Positions 27,002 to 35,994 of a stretch of DNA of 64,000 nt are shown here, piece after piece. Source of the DNA: JBCCTX01 sp965263105 (GTDB lineage Bacteria; Bacteroidota; Bacteroidia; J057). Made by a program: the position numbers and the translations under genes. Below the pieces are notes generated by a model. That model searched no databases, had not been told where the DNA came from, and was given only the letters and a program-made list of their open reading frames with translations. The stretch spans positions 62,001 through 126,000 of the forward strand of contig CBDHGL010000006.1 of the NCBI GenBank assembly GCA_965263105.1, in the 5' to 3' direction. The first letter of the stretch is position 1. Each line of letters opens with the position of its first letter.

Positions 27002-28492
27002 ATGTATACAGAAGGACTAGCCACTCTTGATTGGATAATCATAGCAGCATTTTTTCTGCTGATGATAGCCATCGGTATATGGGCAAATAATCGGAATAAG
27101 AATACGGCTGACTATTTTACCGCTGGGGGAAAAATCCCCTGGTGGCTACTGGGATTTTCTCATCATGTTTCTGGATATAGTGGGGCTGTTTTTGTAGCCT
27201 ATGCGGGCCTGGCTTATACCCATGGTTTTTCCATTTATGTGTGGTGGGCCCTCACTATTGGAATAGGGATTCTGCTAAGCCGACATCTATTCCCTCCGCT
27301 ATGGCATCGCCTGCGTCAACACTATCACATACAATCCCCTCTGGAATATCTTTCTATCCGCTATGGTGTTCCTACCCAACAACTTATTGCATGGAGTGGA
27401 GTCTTGTTGAAACTCTTTGACGTTGGCGCAAAATGGGCTGCGATTGCAGTCCTGCTAAAGGTTTTTACCGGGCTTCCCTTCTATTATGGGGTTTTACTAT
27501 CTGGCGGAGTATCCATCTTATACATAACCATAGGCGGGCTTTGGGCCGTTACGATTACCGACTTTATCCAGTTTCTTATCCAGATGCTGGCGGGAATAGC
27601 CATGTTTGCTGCAGCCCTTTCTCGCCTGGGAGGCTGGGACTCCCTATTTACTATCTGGGAACGCTTAGCTCCCTCTCACAGCACCCTATTCCCAGATCCT
27701 TATACCGAAGGCTTTGTACTTGCCATGTTTGTCATTAACCTATTCAGTTACAATGGGGGAAACTGGAACCTGGCTACCAAGTACATTTCGGCTCCTTCAG
27801 AGCGCGATACCCAGAAAGCCGCTTTGTTATCGGGAGTCCTCTATCTAATTTGGCCCCTAATCCTATTTTTCCCTATGTGGGCGGCTCCTATTTTACTGCC
27901 TGGGCTGTCAGACCCCACAGAGTCCTATGGTAGATTGACCTTGGAGTTACTGCCTACAGGAATGACAGGCCTTGTTCTGGCATCTATGTTCGCTGCCACC
28001 ATGTCCATGACCTCCAGCGATGCAAATACCATCTCAGCGGTAATCACCCGGGATATTTTGCCCATTTTAGGTAAAAAGATACGGTTCTTACCTAGCCAGA
28101 ATGAACTCAGAACCGCAAAATGGGCTACTTTTTTATTCACTTTATTCACCATTGTGATTGCCCTACAGTACCAATCTTTTGGAGGCATACTAGGGCTCAT
28201 CATTTCCTGGTTTGCAGCCCTGGTAGGCCCTGTAGCAATTCCCATCCTATTGGGGATGCTTCGCCCCTTCAAGTCCTGCGACGGCAAAGCAGCTATCGGG
28301 GCTATCCTAGGTGGCTTTCTCACCTTTGCCCTCATGAAAATTTTCGATTTCCAGACCTCTTTAGCAATAGAGGTGGGCTTACCCTCCCTGGTTTCTCTAT
28401 TGGTTTTCTCTATATGGGGACTTGGTAATAGAGGGTCTGAGCCAAAAAGGGAGGTTGAGGAACTGCTTAAGGCTATCCATAAGACAAAATAG
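27002..28492 (+). CDS. Sodium:solute symporter (SSS family)
   Basis: The 496-residue protein has 13-14 predicted transmembrane helices and SSS hallmarks: DYFTAGGKIPWWLLGFSHHV near residue 40, GLWAVTITDFIQF, and an extended GMTGLVLASMFAATMSMTSSDANTISAV motif (about 320-347) typical of the Na+ site. The family imports sugars, amino acids, sialic acid or nucleosides with Na+. Gene order with NagA 54 bases downstream suggests it imports an amino sugar or an N-acetylglucosamine-containing compound. That link is inference. Confidence 0.93.
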   Translation: MYTEGLATLDWIIIAAFFLLMIAIGIWANNRNKNTADYFTAGGKIPWWLLGFSHHVSGYSGAVFVAYAGLAYTHGFSIYVWWALTIGIGILLSRHLFPPLWHRLRQHYHIQSPLEYLSIRYGVPTQQLIAWSGVLLKLFDVGAKWAAIAVLLKVFTGLPFYYGVLLSGGVSILYITIGGLWAVTITDFIQFLIQMLAGIAMFAAALSRLGGWDSLFTIWERLAPSHSTLFPDPYTEGFVLAMFVINLFSYNGGNWNLATKYISAPSERDTQKAALLSGVLYLIWPLILFFPMWAAPILLPGLSDPTESYGRLTLELLPTGMTGLVLASMFAATMSMTSSDANTISAVITRDILPILGKKIRFLPSQNELRTAKWATFLFTLFTIVIALQYQSFGGILGLIISWFAALVGPVAIPILLGMLRPFKSCDGKAAIGAILGGFLTFALMKIFDFQTSLAIEVGLPSLVSLLVFSIWGLGNRGSEPKREVEELLKAIHKTK

Positions 28493-28546
28493 TCTGTCCC
28501 TATTTTTATTTAACCGCAGAGTTTCGAAGAGAGTTAATAAGAGGAA

Positions 28547-29728
28547 ATGAAGGAGGAGTATGTAAAAAAGAGCATTTTATGTAAGGACATCCATAGCCAT
28601 ACAGGGTGGGAGCTTTCCATACAGGAAAATGGGAAGGTATTTTTTCAAGAAAAAGAACCTGCTCATCACATAGCTGATTCAAACTACTTTTTAGGTAAGG
28701 GACTATTTGACCTACAAATAAATGGCTTCGCTGGAGTAGATTTCAATACCTATCCCATTCGAGAACCAGATTTTCTCCATGTAATTCAGGAATTGCTAAG
28801 GACTGGTGTAAGCTCCTTTTTCCCTACGATCATTACAAATTCAGTTGAGGCTATTTGTGCCTTACTCAGCAACCTGGACGAACTATGTAGAAACAACTCC
28901 CAAATCGCCGATTTTGTACCAGGTATTCACTTGGAAGGGCCCTTCATCTCTCCCCAAGAAGGTGCCCGAGGGGCCCATCCAGAAGCCTATGTTAGAGCCC
29001 CGGATTGGGAGTGGTTTGAACGTTTTCAAAAAGCCTCTGGTGGTCGAATTTGCCTACTCACTCTCAGTCCGGAGTGGCCCAATTCAGCAGCCTTCATTGA
29101 GCGCTGTGTTGCCAGTGGAGTCAAAGTGGCTATAGGACATACCCTGGCCAGCTCAGAACAAATTGAACATGCCATAAAGGCCGGGGCCTCTCTATCCACC
29201 CATCTGGGAAATGGAGCTCCCTTAATGCTACCTCGAAATGACAATATGATCATCCAACAACTCGCTGATCAGCGTTTGTCAGCCAGCATCATTGCAGATG
29301 GCTTTCACCTGCCCAATAGCTTCCTCCAACTGGCAATGGCTGCCAAAGGGGAAAAACTCCTGTTAGTGAGCGATAGCACCATGTTTGCCGGTATGCCACC
29401 AGGGAATTATGATTCCCATATTGGGGGCAAAGTGGTATTGACTGAGGAGGGAAAACTACACATGGTGTCATCGACCAACATGCTGGCTGGATCGGCTGTT
29501 TCTTTGCTGCACTGCGTCCAACACCTATATCAACAAGAATTATGCTCGCTGGAACAAGCTTGGGCGATGGCCTCTACCTATCCAGCTACCTTCATGCGAG
29601 AGACTTTAGAAACTGAGGCAGAGTACTCGAAATCGGATCATGTGATTTTTACGGAAGTTGATAACATGATTTCTGTAAAGGCAGTGATCAAAGCGGGGAA
29701 ACTGGTATTTGCTCAGGCTTTGTTGTAG
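28547..29728 (+). CDS. nagA: N-acetylglucosamine-6-phosphate deacetylase
   Basis: The amidohydrolase fold carries the NagA signature set: LQINGFAGVDFN, HLEGPFISP with the first-shell metal Glu, AIGHTLAS, STHLGNGA, IADGFHLPN and the catalytic Asp in LLVSDSTMF. The protein (393 residues) has the usual length. It deacetylates GlcNAc-6-P to GlcN-6-P, the step after import and phosphorylation. A weak AAGAGGAAATG start context is present. It is probably co-transcribed with the upstream symporter; no nagB was seen in this window. Its end overlaps the convergent SDR by 16 bases. Confidence 0.95.
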   Translation: MKEEYVKKSILCKDIHSHTGWELSIQENGKVFFQEKEPAHHIADSNYFLGKGLFDLQINGFAGVDFNTYPIREPDFLHVIQELLRTGVSSFFPTIITNSVEAICALLSNLDELCRNNSQIADFVPGIHLEGPFISPQEGARGAHPEAYVRAPDWEWFERFQKASGGRICLLTLSPEWPNSAAFIERCVASGVKVAIGHTLASSEQIEHAIKAGASLSTHLGNGAPLMLPRNDNMIIQQLADQRLSASIIADGFHLPNSFLQLAMAAKGEKLLLVSDSTMFAGMPPGNYDSHIGGKVVLTEEGKLHMVSSTNMLAGSAVSLLHCVQHLYQQELCSLEQAWAMASTYPATFMRETLETEAEYSKSDHVIFTEVDNMISVKAVIKAGKLVFAQALL

Positions 29729-30393
29729 AGCTTAATGACGCTTTCACTCACCTGCTTGCCTGAAGGGCTCAACAGAAAGGCCACCGTATCCGCCAGGGCC
29801 TGGGGAGAGACCCAGGTTGAAAAATCCGCATCCGGCATAGCCTCCCGATTTATGGGGGTATCAATTATGCTGGGCACCAATACCGTGGCACGGATGTTTT
29901 TTTCTTTCCCATAGGCATTTACCAATTCGGCCAAGTGCAAAACCAAGCCCTTTGATAAAGAATAGGCCAAGGTGTGCATCCCAGACTGAGGCTCTAAGGC
30001 AGGTTTCGACCCAACCAGGATGATCTGGCCTCCTCCTTTTTGTTCAAAAACAGGCAGAAGGCTTTTTACCATGAAAAAGGCCGTCTCAAAGTTCATGTGA
30101 TACATTTTGTCCAGGAGGGCTTTGTCCGTCTCCGCGAAACTCCCCATGTCAAAGCCCCCGACGCTAAGTACAGCCGCCTCCAAGCCTTCGGCATACGATT
30201 CTACAAACTGGGCAACAGCCCGTTCATCTGTCAGGTTCAGAGCTGTTGCTTTTATCCCAGCTTCAGCTAGGCTATCTGCGCTGGATTGGGAGCGTACCGT
30301 TCCCATTACCTGATAGCCTTCCTGTTGAAGTTTTTGGGCTATTACAGACCCCAGATTTCCGGAAGCTCCTGTGATGATGACAGATGGGTTCAT
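29713..30393 (-). CDS. Short-chain dehydrogenase/reductase
   Basis: SDR motifs: TGASGNLGSVIAQ at about residues 8-20 for the cofactor and VRSQSSAD after it (NADP-like), SVGG where most have NNAG, VGSKPAL with the catalytic Ser and YSLSK with the catalytic Tyr/Lys. Length 226 residues is on the short side. Replacement of NNAG by SVGG is notable, but the catalytic triad is retained. The substrate is unknown. It forms a single-gene unit convergent with nagA. Confidence 0.86.
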   Translation of the reverse strand: MNPSVIITGASGNLGSVIAQKLQQEGYQVMGTVRSQSSADSLAEAGIKATALNLTDERAVAQFVESYAEGLEAAVLSVGGFDMGSFAETDKALLDKMYHMNFETAFFMVKSLLPVFEQKGGGQIILVGSKPALEPQSGMHTLAYSLSKGLVLHLAELVNAYGKEKNIRATVLVPSIIDTPINREAMPDADFSTWVSPQALADTVAFLLSPSGKQVSESVIKLYNKA

Positions 30394-30672
30394 TGGGTTT
30401 GCATTTTAAAGAATGACATGATCGATATAGCAGGGTGAAGATAAAAAAGGTCTGGAGAATAGTTTTGCACAATTATTAAAAAAAAAATAAATCGATAATT
30501 ATCTCAAAGAATCACCAGATAAGAATAATTGTATTATTATTTAGCTTTTTATTGTTTAAATTAGCACACTTTTCCCTAATGGCTTCTGCAAGTCAATAAG
30601 GTTTTTCTAGAGACCCAAAAAGTATCCATATATAGAAACTTTTCCTTAATTTTACGTAAGCTAGATAGTCAT

Positions 30673-30897
30673 ATGAATCCCCTATTTGAAGTAATTTTAC
30701 TTGAAAATGCGAGAAACTTTTTATTAGAGATTGACAAAAAGGCCAGGAATAAAATCATATATAATATTGATAAATCTCGATTTCTGCTAGACCCTAAGCT
30801 ATTTAAAAAGTTGAATACAGATATTTGGGAATTCCGGACGGTGTACAAAGAAATTGCGAAAGCTACTTCCATAATGAAAAAGTACCTAGATCTTTAA
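30673..30897 (+). pseudogene. HigB/RelE-type toxin with internal deletion
   Basis: The gene begins like a HigB-family RNase (LFEVILLENARNFLLEI, then LDPKLFKKLNTDIWEFRTVY), but where a normal protein continues with the F-W-D-K...T-H-G-F core, the frame passes straight to KEIAKATSIMKKYLDL, which matches the very end of the family. About 30 residues, including the catalytic part, are gone without a frame change. The antitoxin gene follows nine bases later, as in a standard toxin-first HigBA operon. The product cannot be an active ribosome-dependent RNase. Confidence 0.75.
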
Positions 30898-30905
30898 AAC
30901 CGCTC

Positions 30906-31235
30906 ATGGAAAAAAATAATCACATAAAAGCCTATTCCTTTAACCAAATAAAAGAGGAATTAATCGGGCCCATTGGAGAGCCTGAAAGAGATATGTATGA
31001 GTTTGAATTGAAAATGGAATTGATTGGGGAAATGATTAAAAAGGCACGTTTAGAGAGAAAATTAACCCAGGCTCAATTAGGAGAATTGGTAGGGGTTCAA
31101 AAAGCTCAAATTTCTAAACTGGAAAAAAGTGCTAACAATGTTTCGGTAGCTACCATACTTAAAGTTTTTAGTGCGTTAAAAGCAAAAGTCAAATTCTCGG
31201 TAGAGTTACTAAACCAAGAGGTCGAATTGAGCTGA
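30906..31235 (+). CDS. HigA-type XRE antitoxin
   Basis: The ATG at 30906 starts MEKNNHIKAYSF, after the toxin stop. A helix-turn-helix of the XRE/Cro type occupies the C-terminal half: RKLTQAQLGELVGVQKAQISKLEKSANNVSVATILKVF. This fits HigA antitoxins that bind their own promoter and, with the toxin, repress the operon. The HTH appears intact, unlike the toxin. It could persist as a stand-alone regulator. The length of 109 residues is normal. Confidence 0.85.
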   Translation: MEKNNHIKAYSFNQIKEELIGPIGEPERDMYEFELKMELIGEMIKKARLERKLTQAQLGELVGVQKAQISKLEKSANNVSVATILKVFSALKAKVKFSVELLNQEVELS

Positions 31236-31389
31236 TTCTGAAAAATCCCTGATACTCAAATAAATACTAGATATTAAGCCAATTAGTCCTATCTTACGGC
31301 CTCGCTTATTTTGCGATCGACCATAGCTGTCCGAGCTTAGCCGCCTTGCAGAAATTGTCGTGACCTCCAAACGAATAATCTGCTCGACT

Positions 31390-32490
31390 ATGGTTCGATA
31401 CAAGTTTTCCAAAACTGAAGATAAGGAATTTGCAACTGTTCTGAGGCAACGTGTAAAAAGCTATTTCCAGGAAGAGGAAATCAGCATCAAAGGCAATTCT
31501 CATATGGCCTTTAAGTCCGTTGCCATCATGAGCATCTACTTTCTCCCCTTTCTGTATATGCTCACGGCAGATACCCCCAGCATTCCCCTTCTTTGCGGAC
31601 TCTGGATGATCATGGGCCTGGGTAAAGCCTTGATCGGTACCTCTGTCATGCACGATGCCCTGCACGGATCCTATTCGGAAAAAAAGCATATCAACACCCT
31701 CATGCACATTTCCGCGCTGGTAGTGGGCGTCTATCCCAAAACCTGGAAGTTGCAGCACAATATCCTTCACCATACCTATACCAACATCGACCATGCAGAC
31801 GACGACCTCACCCCCATAGGCGTATTGCGCTTTAGCCCCAACCAAGAGTTGAAGTGGTTTCACAAGTACCAGCACATTTATGCCCTTTTCTTCTATTCTA
31901 TGGTGACCGTAGCCTGGTCCATCTCGAAAGACTTCGTCAAATTGACCAAATACCGAAAAATGGGACTGGTAAAAACCCCAGGAGCTTTCTGGAAAAATAT
32001 CGGACTCATTATCTTGAGTAAGATTTTCTACTTCTCTCTCATCCTGGGTCTTCCTATGGCAGTACTGCCATACTCCCCGGGCACCATCCTATTAATGTTC
32101 CTGTTGATGCATGTAGTGACTGGAATTACCCTGAGTATGATATTTCAACTCGCCCACATCGTTCCGTCCTCCTCCTTCCTGGAGCCCGAAGAGCCCCATA
32201 TCGATGACAATTGGTATGTGCATCAGTTGAACACCACGGCCAATTATTCCACACAGAATTCCGTTTTGACCTGGTTGATCGGTGGCTTAAACCATCAGGT
32301 GGAGCACCACCTTTTCCCCCATATTTGCCATATCCATTATCCTCAGCTGGCCAAGATTGTCCAACAAACGACGCAGGAGTTTGGCCTGCCTTATCACAAT
32401 GAACCCAGGATGGGGAAGGCAATCATTGCGCACTTCACGATGTTGCGAGATTTGGGTAGGGGGGAGGCGAGCTATGCGCTGGTGGGGTGA
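31390..32490 (+). CDS. Front-end fatty acid desaturase (delta-5/6-like)
   Basis: Three histidine boxes of the membrane di-iron desaturases are present: HDALH (about residues 88-92), HNILHH (about 123-128) and QVEHH (about 303-307). The Gln in the last box marks front-end desaturases acting on acyl chains near the carboxyl end. Four membrane segments separate the boxes. There is no fused cytochrome b5 domain. The ATG at 31390 is preferred to a GTG at 31360 which adds ten unlikely residues. It would modify lipid unsaturation, likely in response to temperature; no regulatory site was seen. Confidence 0.93.
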   Translation: MVRYKFSKTEDKEFATVLRQRVKSYFQEEEISIKGNSHMAFKSVAIMSIYFLPFLYMLTADTPSIPLLCGLWMIMGLGKALIGTSVMHDALHGSYSEKKHINTLMHISALVVGVYPKTWKLQHNILHHTYTNIDHADDDLTPIGVLRFSPNQELKWFHKYQHIYALFFYSMVTVAWSISKDFVKLTKYRKMGLVKTPGAFWKNIGLIILSKIFYFSLILGLPMAVLPYSPGTILLMFLLMHVVTGITLSMIFQLAHIVPSSSFLEPEEPHIDDNWYVHQLNTTANYSTQNSVLTWLIGGLNHQVEHHLFPHICHIHYPQLAKIVQQTTQEFGLPYHNEPRMGKAIIAHFTMLRDLGRGEASYALVG

Positions 32491-32673
32491 TTTTTTTTTC
32501 ACAGTAAAACTTCCACACCGTAATTTTCAACCTGTTTCTACCTCATTAGTCATTCCCTAAGCCCTATAGCCGTTCGGTTAAGCGAAATTTCTCATATATT
32601 CGGCCGTTTTTGTACCCTTCCGCTGCATCCCCGTTTCCCTTTTTTTAGGGCCACTAGGTGAAACCAACAAAAC

Positions 32674-32709
32674 AAAAACCTGGTTTATATGGATATAAAC
32701 CAGGTTTTT
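32674..32709. terminator. Long hairpin terminator between desaturase and tRNA
   Basis: AAAAACCTGGTTTATAT (32674-32690) is perfectly complementary to the following arm ending GTTTTT at 32709, separated by only GG, giving up to 17 bp with T-run/A-run ends on each strand. It would stop tRNA-Phe transcription on the minus strand and could stop readthrough of the desaturase on the plus strand. Confidence 0.85.
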
Positions 32710-32721
32710 CGTCATTTCTTG

Positions 32722-32794
32722 TGGTGCGGGGCAGAATCGAACTGCCGACACCAGGATTTTCAGTCCTGTGCTCTACCAACTGAGCTACCGCACC
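32722..32794 (-). tRNA. tRNA-Phe (anticodon GAA)
   Basis: The minus strand folds as a tRNA of 73 bases: acceptor GGTGCGG with CCGCACC, D loop AGCTCAGTTGGTAGAGC, anticodon arm with loop CTGAAAA containing GAA, T arm GGCAGTTCGATTCTGCC, discriminator A. The 3' CCA is not encoded. The long hairpin at 32674 lies 13 bases past its 3' end. Confidence 0.98.
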
Positions 32795-33034
32795 GCTTAA
32801 AATTTTTCCTTTCTATCTAAAGGCACTTTTTTGAAGGAAAAATTTTAGGGTTTTGCAAAAGTAGTACAATTCGGGTTTTTCCCCAATTTATCTCGTATTT
32901 TTCTCTGCAAATTTTTTAGCCTAATTAAGAGGCACTTAACAATTTATGCTCCTACTTGTTATGCATGCATACTAAAAATTGGTATTTTTAGGCGTTAATT
33001 TAACTTTTGAATAATTTCTGAGTAGATTAGACAT

Positions 33035-34414
33035 ATGATTTCCACGATTGCATTTATTCTGTTGTTTTTTGGTGGTATTGCCCTCTTTTTGCGGCAAATG
33101 GCCAGTATTCGCAAGACGATTTTACTCGGAAGGCCTGAAGAGATTTCTGGGGATAGTGGGGAGCGCTGGCGCAATGTTTTTCTCATCGCCTTTGGCCAGA
33201 AAAAGATGTTTAAGGAATGGTTTCCCGCCCTTATGCACTTTTTCATTTATGCGGCTTTTTTGATCACACAAATCGAATTAATCGAAATCATTATTGATGG
33301 GATCACGGGATCCCATAGAATTGCCAGACCGCTACTGGGAGGCTTGTATACCTTTATCGTGAGTTTTATTGAGATCCTGTCTGTCTTAGCCTTTGTGGCT
33401 ACCTTCATCTTTTTGATTAGAAGAAATCTCCTGAAAATACCTCGCTTTCATATGCCCGAGATGAAGGGTTGGCCCAAACTGGATGGGAATATCATTCTCT
33501 ACCTGGAGATCCTCCTCATTGTGTTCATCTTCATGATGAATGGGGCTGATGAAGTCCTCTACAATAGAGGGGAAAGTCATGCTGTCGGCGTAGCCGATGG
33601 GGAAGTGGGTTCTTATGGCTTTGCCGTGAGTCAATTTGTAGGACCAGCCTTCTTCGGCGGAATTTCAGATCACTATACCCTGGAACATATAGAACGAATT
33701 GGCTGGTGGGGCCACATCTTGGTAGTCTTGATTTTCCTCAACTACCTACCCATCTCCAAGCATTTCCATATCCTGATGGCCTTTCCCAATGTGTTTTACA
33801 GTCGTTTGTCAGCCAAAGGAAAGTTGACTTCCTCCAAGCATATTCAAGAAGAGGTTAAGGCCGCCTTTGACTTTAGTTATACCCCTCCTGAAGATCCCAA
33901 TGCCCCCAAACGCTTCGGGGCCAAGGATGTAACGGACCTCAGTTGGAAAAGCCTTATGGATGCCTATACCTGTACAGAGTGCGGTAGGTGTAGTGCGGTA
34001 TGTCCCGCCAATATTACAGGGAAGAAGCTTTCCCCAAGAAAAGTCGTGATGGATGTGCGGGATCGCCTGGAAGAGATTCGCAAATATAAGTTGGTCACCA
34101 ATGAGGAGGGACTAATGACTCCGGGTAATAGGGTTGAAGGAGCAGAAGAAGCTGCCGGACATACGCTATTAGGGCATTATATATCCGAGGAGGAACTACG
34201 CGCATGTACCACCTGCAATGCCTGTGTAGAAGCCTGTCCAGTGAATATCGATCAGCTTTCGATTATCGTCGAACTCCGCAGACACCTGATTCTGGAAGAT
34301 TCCTCCATGCCAGAGGAATGGGCTGCGATGACCAATAACATCGAAAATAACGGGGCCCCCTGGGCCTTTCCAGCCGCGGACCGCTTTAAGTGGTCAGAGG
34401 ATATTGGTCGATAG
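33035..34414 (+). CDS. Membrane iron-sulfur protein with two 4Fe-4S motifs
   Basis: Several transmembrane helices (about residues 5-25, 60-90, 100-130, 150-175, 225-245) precede two ferredoxin-like motifs: YTCTECGRCSAVCP (about residues 315-328) and ACTTCNACVEACPV (about 390-403). This is the architecture of the membrane 'Fe-S oxidoreductase' subunits that feed electrons into the quinone pool or to a CCG-domain (heterodisulfide-reductase-B-like) partner, which is usually the next gene in Bacteroidota. No such partner follows here. It probably takes part in respiration; the electron donor is unknown. Confidence 0.9.
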   Translation: MISTIAFILLFFGGIALFLRQMASIRKTILLGRPEEISGDSGERWRNVFLIAFGQKKMFKEWFPALMHFFIYAAFLITQIELIEIIIDGITGSHRIARPLLGGLYTFIVSFIEILSVLAFVATFIFLIRRNLLKIPRFHMPEMKGWPKLDGNIILYLEILLIVFIFMMNGADEVLYNRGESHAVGVADGEVGSYGFAVSQFVGPAFFGGISDHYTLEHIERIGWWGHILVVLIFLNYLPISKHFHILMAFPNVFYSRLSAKGKLTSSKHIQEEVKAAFDFSYTPPEDPNAPKRFGAKDVTDLSWKSLMDAYTCTECGRCSAVCPANITGKKLSPRKVVMDVRDRLEEIRKYKLVTNEEGLMTPGNRVEGAEEAAGHTLLGHYISEEELRACTTCNACVEACPVNIDQLSIIVELRRHLILEDSSMPEEWAAMTNNIENNGAPWAFPAADRFKWSEDIGR

Positions 34415-34437
34415 TCCACAGTTGATGGTACATAGTT
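34410..34437. repeat. Degenerate heptamer repeat over a stop codon
   Basis: The units GATAGTC, CACAGTT, GATGGTA and CATAGTT follow in seven-base phase; on the minus strand they read AACTATG, TACCATC, AACTGTG and GACTATC, like the units at 1137 and 13045. They overlap the stop codon of the iron-sulfur protein, suggesting the array has invaded or shaped the gene end. Confidence 0.35.
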
Positions 34438-34505
34438 TGATTCGCGATCGCCTGGATTCGCATGTCTTTTTTATGTACTGTGAACAAGCACTCGTTTACT
34501 GATAT

Positions 34506-34799
34506 TCAGGAAGGTAGTTCGAGGGATTGCTTGACCTGCTTTGAAAAACTAAATGCTGGATCAAATTTTTCAATTCTGAAGTACGCCTGCATCAAATACT
34601 TTATTTGAAGGAGTTTGCTTAGCAGTTTTTCTTGAGGACTTGCCTGTTTGAGTCTTTCCAAACGAAGTCTTAGAAAATCCTCATTAGCCTGTTTTTGCTC
34701 CCCAGGACTCAATTCTTCATTAAAAAGAATACTTTCAACTAATTCTTCCTCTGTGTATTGCCTACTTAACTCTTCAAATATTTCTTTATTCGTTTTCAT
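34506..34799 (-). CDS. Small acidic helical protein, unknown
   Basis: The 97 residues are almost entirely helical and charged (EELVESILFNEELSPGEQKQANEDFLRLRLERLK), without a signal, membrane segment or recognised motif. Amphipathic helices of this kind occur in small regulators and antitoxins. It does not resemble the flanking genes and has no partner beside it. Low GC relative to neighbours is visible by eye. The call is a hypothetical protein; real coding is likely because the frame is long and residue use is sensible. Confidence 0.5.
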   Translation of the reverse strand: MKTNKEIFEELSRQYTEEELVESILFNEELSPGEQKQANEDFLRLRLERLKQASPQEKLLSKLLQIKYLMQAYFRIEKFDPAFSFSKQVKQSLELPS

Positions 34800-34900
34800 C
34801 TTCCAGATAGGTTTTTATCAATTATTAGGCGCTTTTTCATGGCTTCTAACAAATATCCTGTCCTAGAACTTGCGATAGCCCGCCTCTTAGAAAAGTAACC

Positions 34901-34922
34901 GGTTCAGCCTTCTGGCTGAACC
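34901..34922 (-). terminator. Hairpin downstream of the nucleoside hydrolase
   Basis: GGTTCAGCC (34901-34909) pairs with GGCTGAACC (34914-34922) around loop TTCT; on the minus strand it lies directly after the stop codon of the nucleoside hydrolase. The following T run is weak (TTACTTTT), so efficiency is uncertain. Confidence 0.55.
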
Positions 34923-35923
34923 TAGCGATTCGCCCGCTCCATCGTCTCGTAAAAATCCGCGAGAATCTTCTCCTTATCAAAATTCTCCCAGAAAATCACC
35001 TGCCGAGAATTGTTGGGTCGCTTTTCCCATCCCTGCCCCACTAGCTTAGGAGCAGGCACCATAAGCGGACGCCCCCAACGGGGTTCTTTCAAAACGGCCA
35101 AGGCACAGACGTCAAACAGGGCGCGCTCTTCATCGCCAATATGGGCAAAGAGATCGATAGCATAATCACCAAAGTGGGTGAATGTTCCTCCATGTCTACC
35201 TTCTATGGGGGGAACTTCAGGCCCCAGGCCCTTCATTTTTTCTCGGATCTCTGAAACTGTAGCCGTAACGGCTGCCGTACCAGAAGGGCGACCATATCGC
35301 ACCGTGCAAATCTGGAGATAAAGGCCTTCTGCATCCATAATCGGATTCACCGCTGTGGTATCATTGACCAAGTTATATTCGCCTGCCTCAGGCCAATTGG
35401 CTCCGAGCCACATCACTTTAATTCGGGGGATGATCTCGGGCGCTTTGGCAATGGCAAGTGCCACATTTGTTAACGTTCCTATCGGGACAATCCACAAGGG
35501 TTTATCTCGGTCCTTGAGCGCTTCCTGGATAATGAAATCTACCGCTTCATGTCCGTCAAAGTCAGGATTGGCAAGATTGGGAAGGATTTCGATGTAATCT
35601 TTAGAGGCCCCAGGAATTACGGGAATTTCCTCTGTTTTACCACATAAGGCCACCACCCGACGCGCCTCCTCCATATGCTTCTCAATCCCCCCTCCACTAT
35701 AGGTAGCATTCACCGTTATACCGACTACATCGAAGTGCTCAGGAGAAAACAGCATATAGGCGATGGCGTGTTGATCGTCTAATTCGTTATTGGCGTCGGT
35801 GTCTAGAATGACCTGATGGATTCTAGGGGTTTTCTGGGAAGCTGTTGGTTTGGCCTTCTTTTCCTGATCACATGCGGATTGCAGGAAAAGAAGGACCATC
35901 AAGAGGAAAGTATAAGTTCTCAT
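34922..35923 (-). CDS. Nucleoside hydrolase-family lipoprotein
   Basis: A lipoprotein leader (MRTYTFLLMVLLFLQSAC, Cys about residue 18) is followed by the inosine-uridine nucleoside hydrolase motif DTDANNELDDQHAI (the family's D-x-D-x-x-x-D-D Ca2+ site) near residue 41. Later LWIVPIGTLTNVALAI and a region near the substrate pocket fit the family. Export to the periplasm differs from the cytoplasmic RihA/B/C enzymes and suggests use of external nucleosides, or another N-glycoside. Start ATG 35923. No operon partner is evident. Confidence 0.88.
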   Translation of the reverse strand: MRTYTFLLMVLLFLQSACDQEKKAKPTASQKTPRIHQVILDTDANNELDDQHAIAYMLFSPEHFDVVGITVNATYSGGGIEKHMEEARRVVALCGKTEEIPVIPGASKDYIEILPNLANPDFDGHEAVDFIIQEALKDRDKPLWIVPIGTLTNVALAIAKAPEIIPRIKVMWLGANWPEAGEYNLVNDTTAVNPIMDAEGLYLQICTVRYGRPSGTAAVTATVSEIREKMKGLGPEVPPIEGRHGGTFTHFGDYAIDLFAHIGDEERALFDVCALAVLKEPRWGRPLMVPAPKLVGQGWEKRPNNSRQVIFWENFDKEKILADFYETMERANR

Positions 35924-35994
35924 TCTATGTATGGGGTTAACTGAGTTACTCCCAATTTAATAGAACTGATTCAAAGATCTAAGCTTAATAAGGA

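Noticed and set aside
31306..31875. A 189-codon minus-strand frame in the desaturase region
   Set aside because: It is antisense to the three-histidine desaturase, which has clear functional motifs.
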